Translations under genes and position numbers: made by a program | Shown: in pieces, positions 25,621 through 25,703 of the stretch | Numbering within the stretch: position 1 is the first letter of the stretch | Layout of the letters: each line of letters starts with the position of its first letter | Source: Ferruginibacter sp. | Lineage (GTDB): Bacteria; Bacteroidota; Bacteroidia; Chitinophagales; Chitinophagaceae | NCBI GenBank assembly: GCA_025357775.1 | Contig: JANXOQ010000003.1 | Location: forward strand, 1-25,703 | Length of the DNA: 25,703 nt | Reading direction: 5' to 3' | Notes under the pieces: model-generated | Told to the model about the DNA's origin: nothing | The model's database searches: none | The model's input: the letters and a program-made list of their open reading frames with translations, nothing else

Positions 25621-25703
25621 GGCACGGAGCGCGCAAGCTCCTCGGTTTCCTTCGCGGATTTGATAATGCCGAGTCCGTCGCGAAGCCACTGCACCGCCGC
25701 GCC
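25621..25703 (-). pseudogene. glpK: Glycerol kinase fragment from GC-rich DNA
   Basis: Read from 25703 downward, the 83 bases encode GAAVQWLRDGLGIIKSAKET followed by EELARSV and then break. This is the highly conserved middle segment of glycerol kinase, where family members read AVQWLRDxLGII and later SVxDNGGVYFVPAF. G+C is 55 of 83 bases (66%), far above the rest of the window. The glycerol kinase frame hits a stop one codon past the join. Only a fragment is present, so no enzyme is encoded here. It most likely derives from another organism's DNA joined to the contig end. Confidence 0.85.

Noticed and set aside
25474..25689. A 71-residue protein reading through the composition break
   Set aside because: Its first 23 residues come from the wrong frame of a glycerol kinase fragment, so the apparent protein is a fusion made by the junction.
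1..25703. CRISPR arrays, tRNA or rRNA genes, prophage genes
   Set aside because: I found no regularly spaced repeats, cloverleaf-like or rRNA-like sequence, and no phage structural genes. A tRNA or Rfam scan would settle small RNAs I may have missed.

Overview
The window is low-GC DNA (my estimate is about one third G+C) with the marks of a Bacteroidota chromosome, probably from a Chitinophagaceae/Sphingobacteriia-like relative; the lineage below phylum is inference. The marks are TTTG-N20-TAnnTTTG promoters instead of E. coli-type boxes, few Shine-Dalgarno sequences, a large (1110 aa) SecA, a LytTR/propeller two-component pair, the futalosine menaquinone enzyme MqnE and a fused SpmA/SpmB protein.

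Layout. (1) 1-2320: a minus-strand pair, a zinc-ribbon protein and a ComJ/Nin-like protein cut by the left edge, followed by an IS30-family element whose transposase is frameshifted. A perfect 52-nt palindrome lies in the element's leader, and the right end of a second, mostly lost IS30 copy abuts it. (2) 2497-8129: a secreted M1-type metallopeptidase, then secA with its own promoter and a strong G6/C6 hairpin 118 bp downstream. (3) 8584-12633: two minus-strand alpha/beta hydrolases, divergent from a plus-strand pair encoding an ATP-grasp ligase and a GCS2/YbdK-type carboxylate-amine ligase. The intergenic region between esterase and ligase holds two near-perfect sigma-ABfr promoters facing opposite ways. 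(4) 13020-21174: a LytTR response regulator overlapping a propeller-type sensor histidine kinase, then an outer-membrane beta-barrel, a secreted PQQ-type propeller protein and a secreted protein gene split by one in-frame TAG. (5) 21626-22384: a NUMOD4/HNH endonuclease-like gene. (6) 22440-25084, minus strand: mqnE and an SpmA/SpmB-type membrane protein.

The last 83 bases (25621-25703) are about two-thirds G+C and encode an unmistakable glycerol kinase fragment on the minus strand. They join abruptly to the AT-rich 3' end of an unrelated reading frame. The simplest reading is a chimeric contig end rather than native organisation.

How the genes may work together. The regulator/kinase pair could control the neighbouring envelope genes. 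The ATP-grasp and GCS2 proteins probably act in sequence to make an unidentified amide- or peptide-linked small molecule; of the gene sets here, this is the best candidate for an undescribed pathway. The rest is housekeeping (secretion, quinone synthesis) mixed with transposon debris. I found no CRISPR array, tRNA or rRNA gene.
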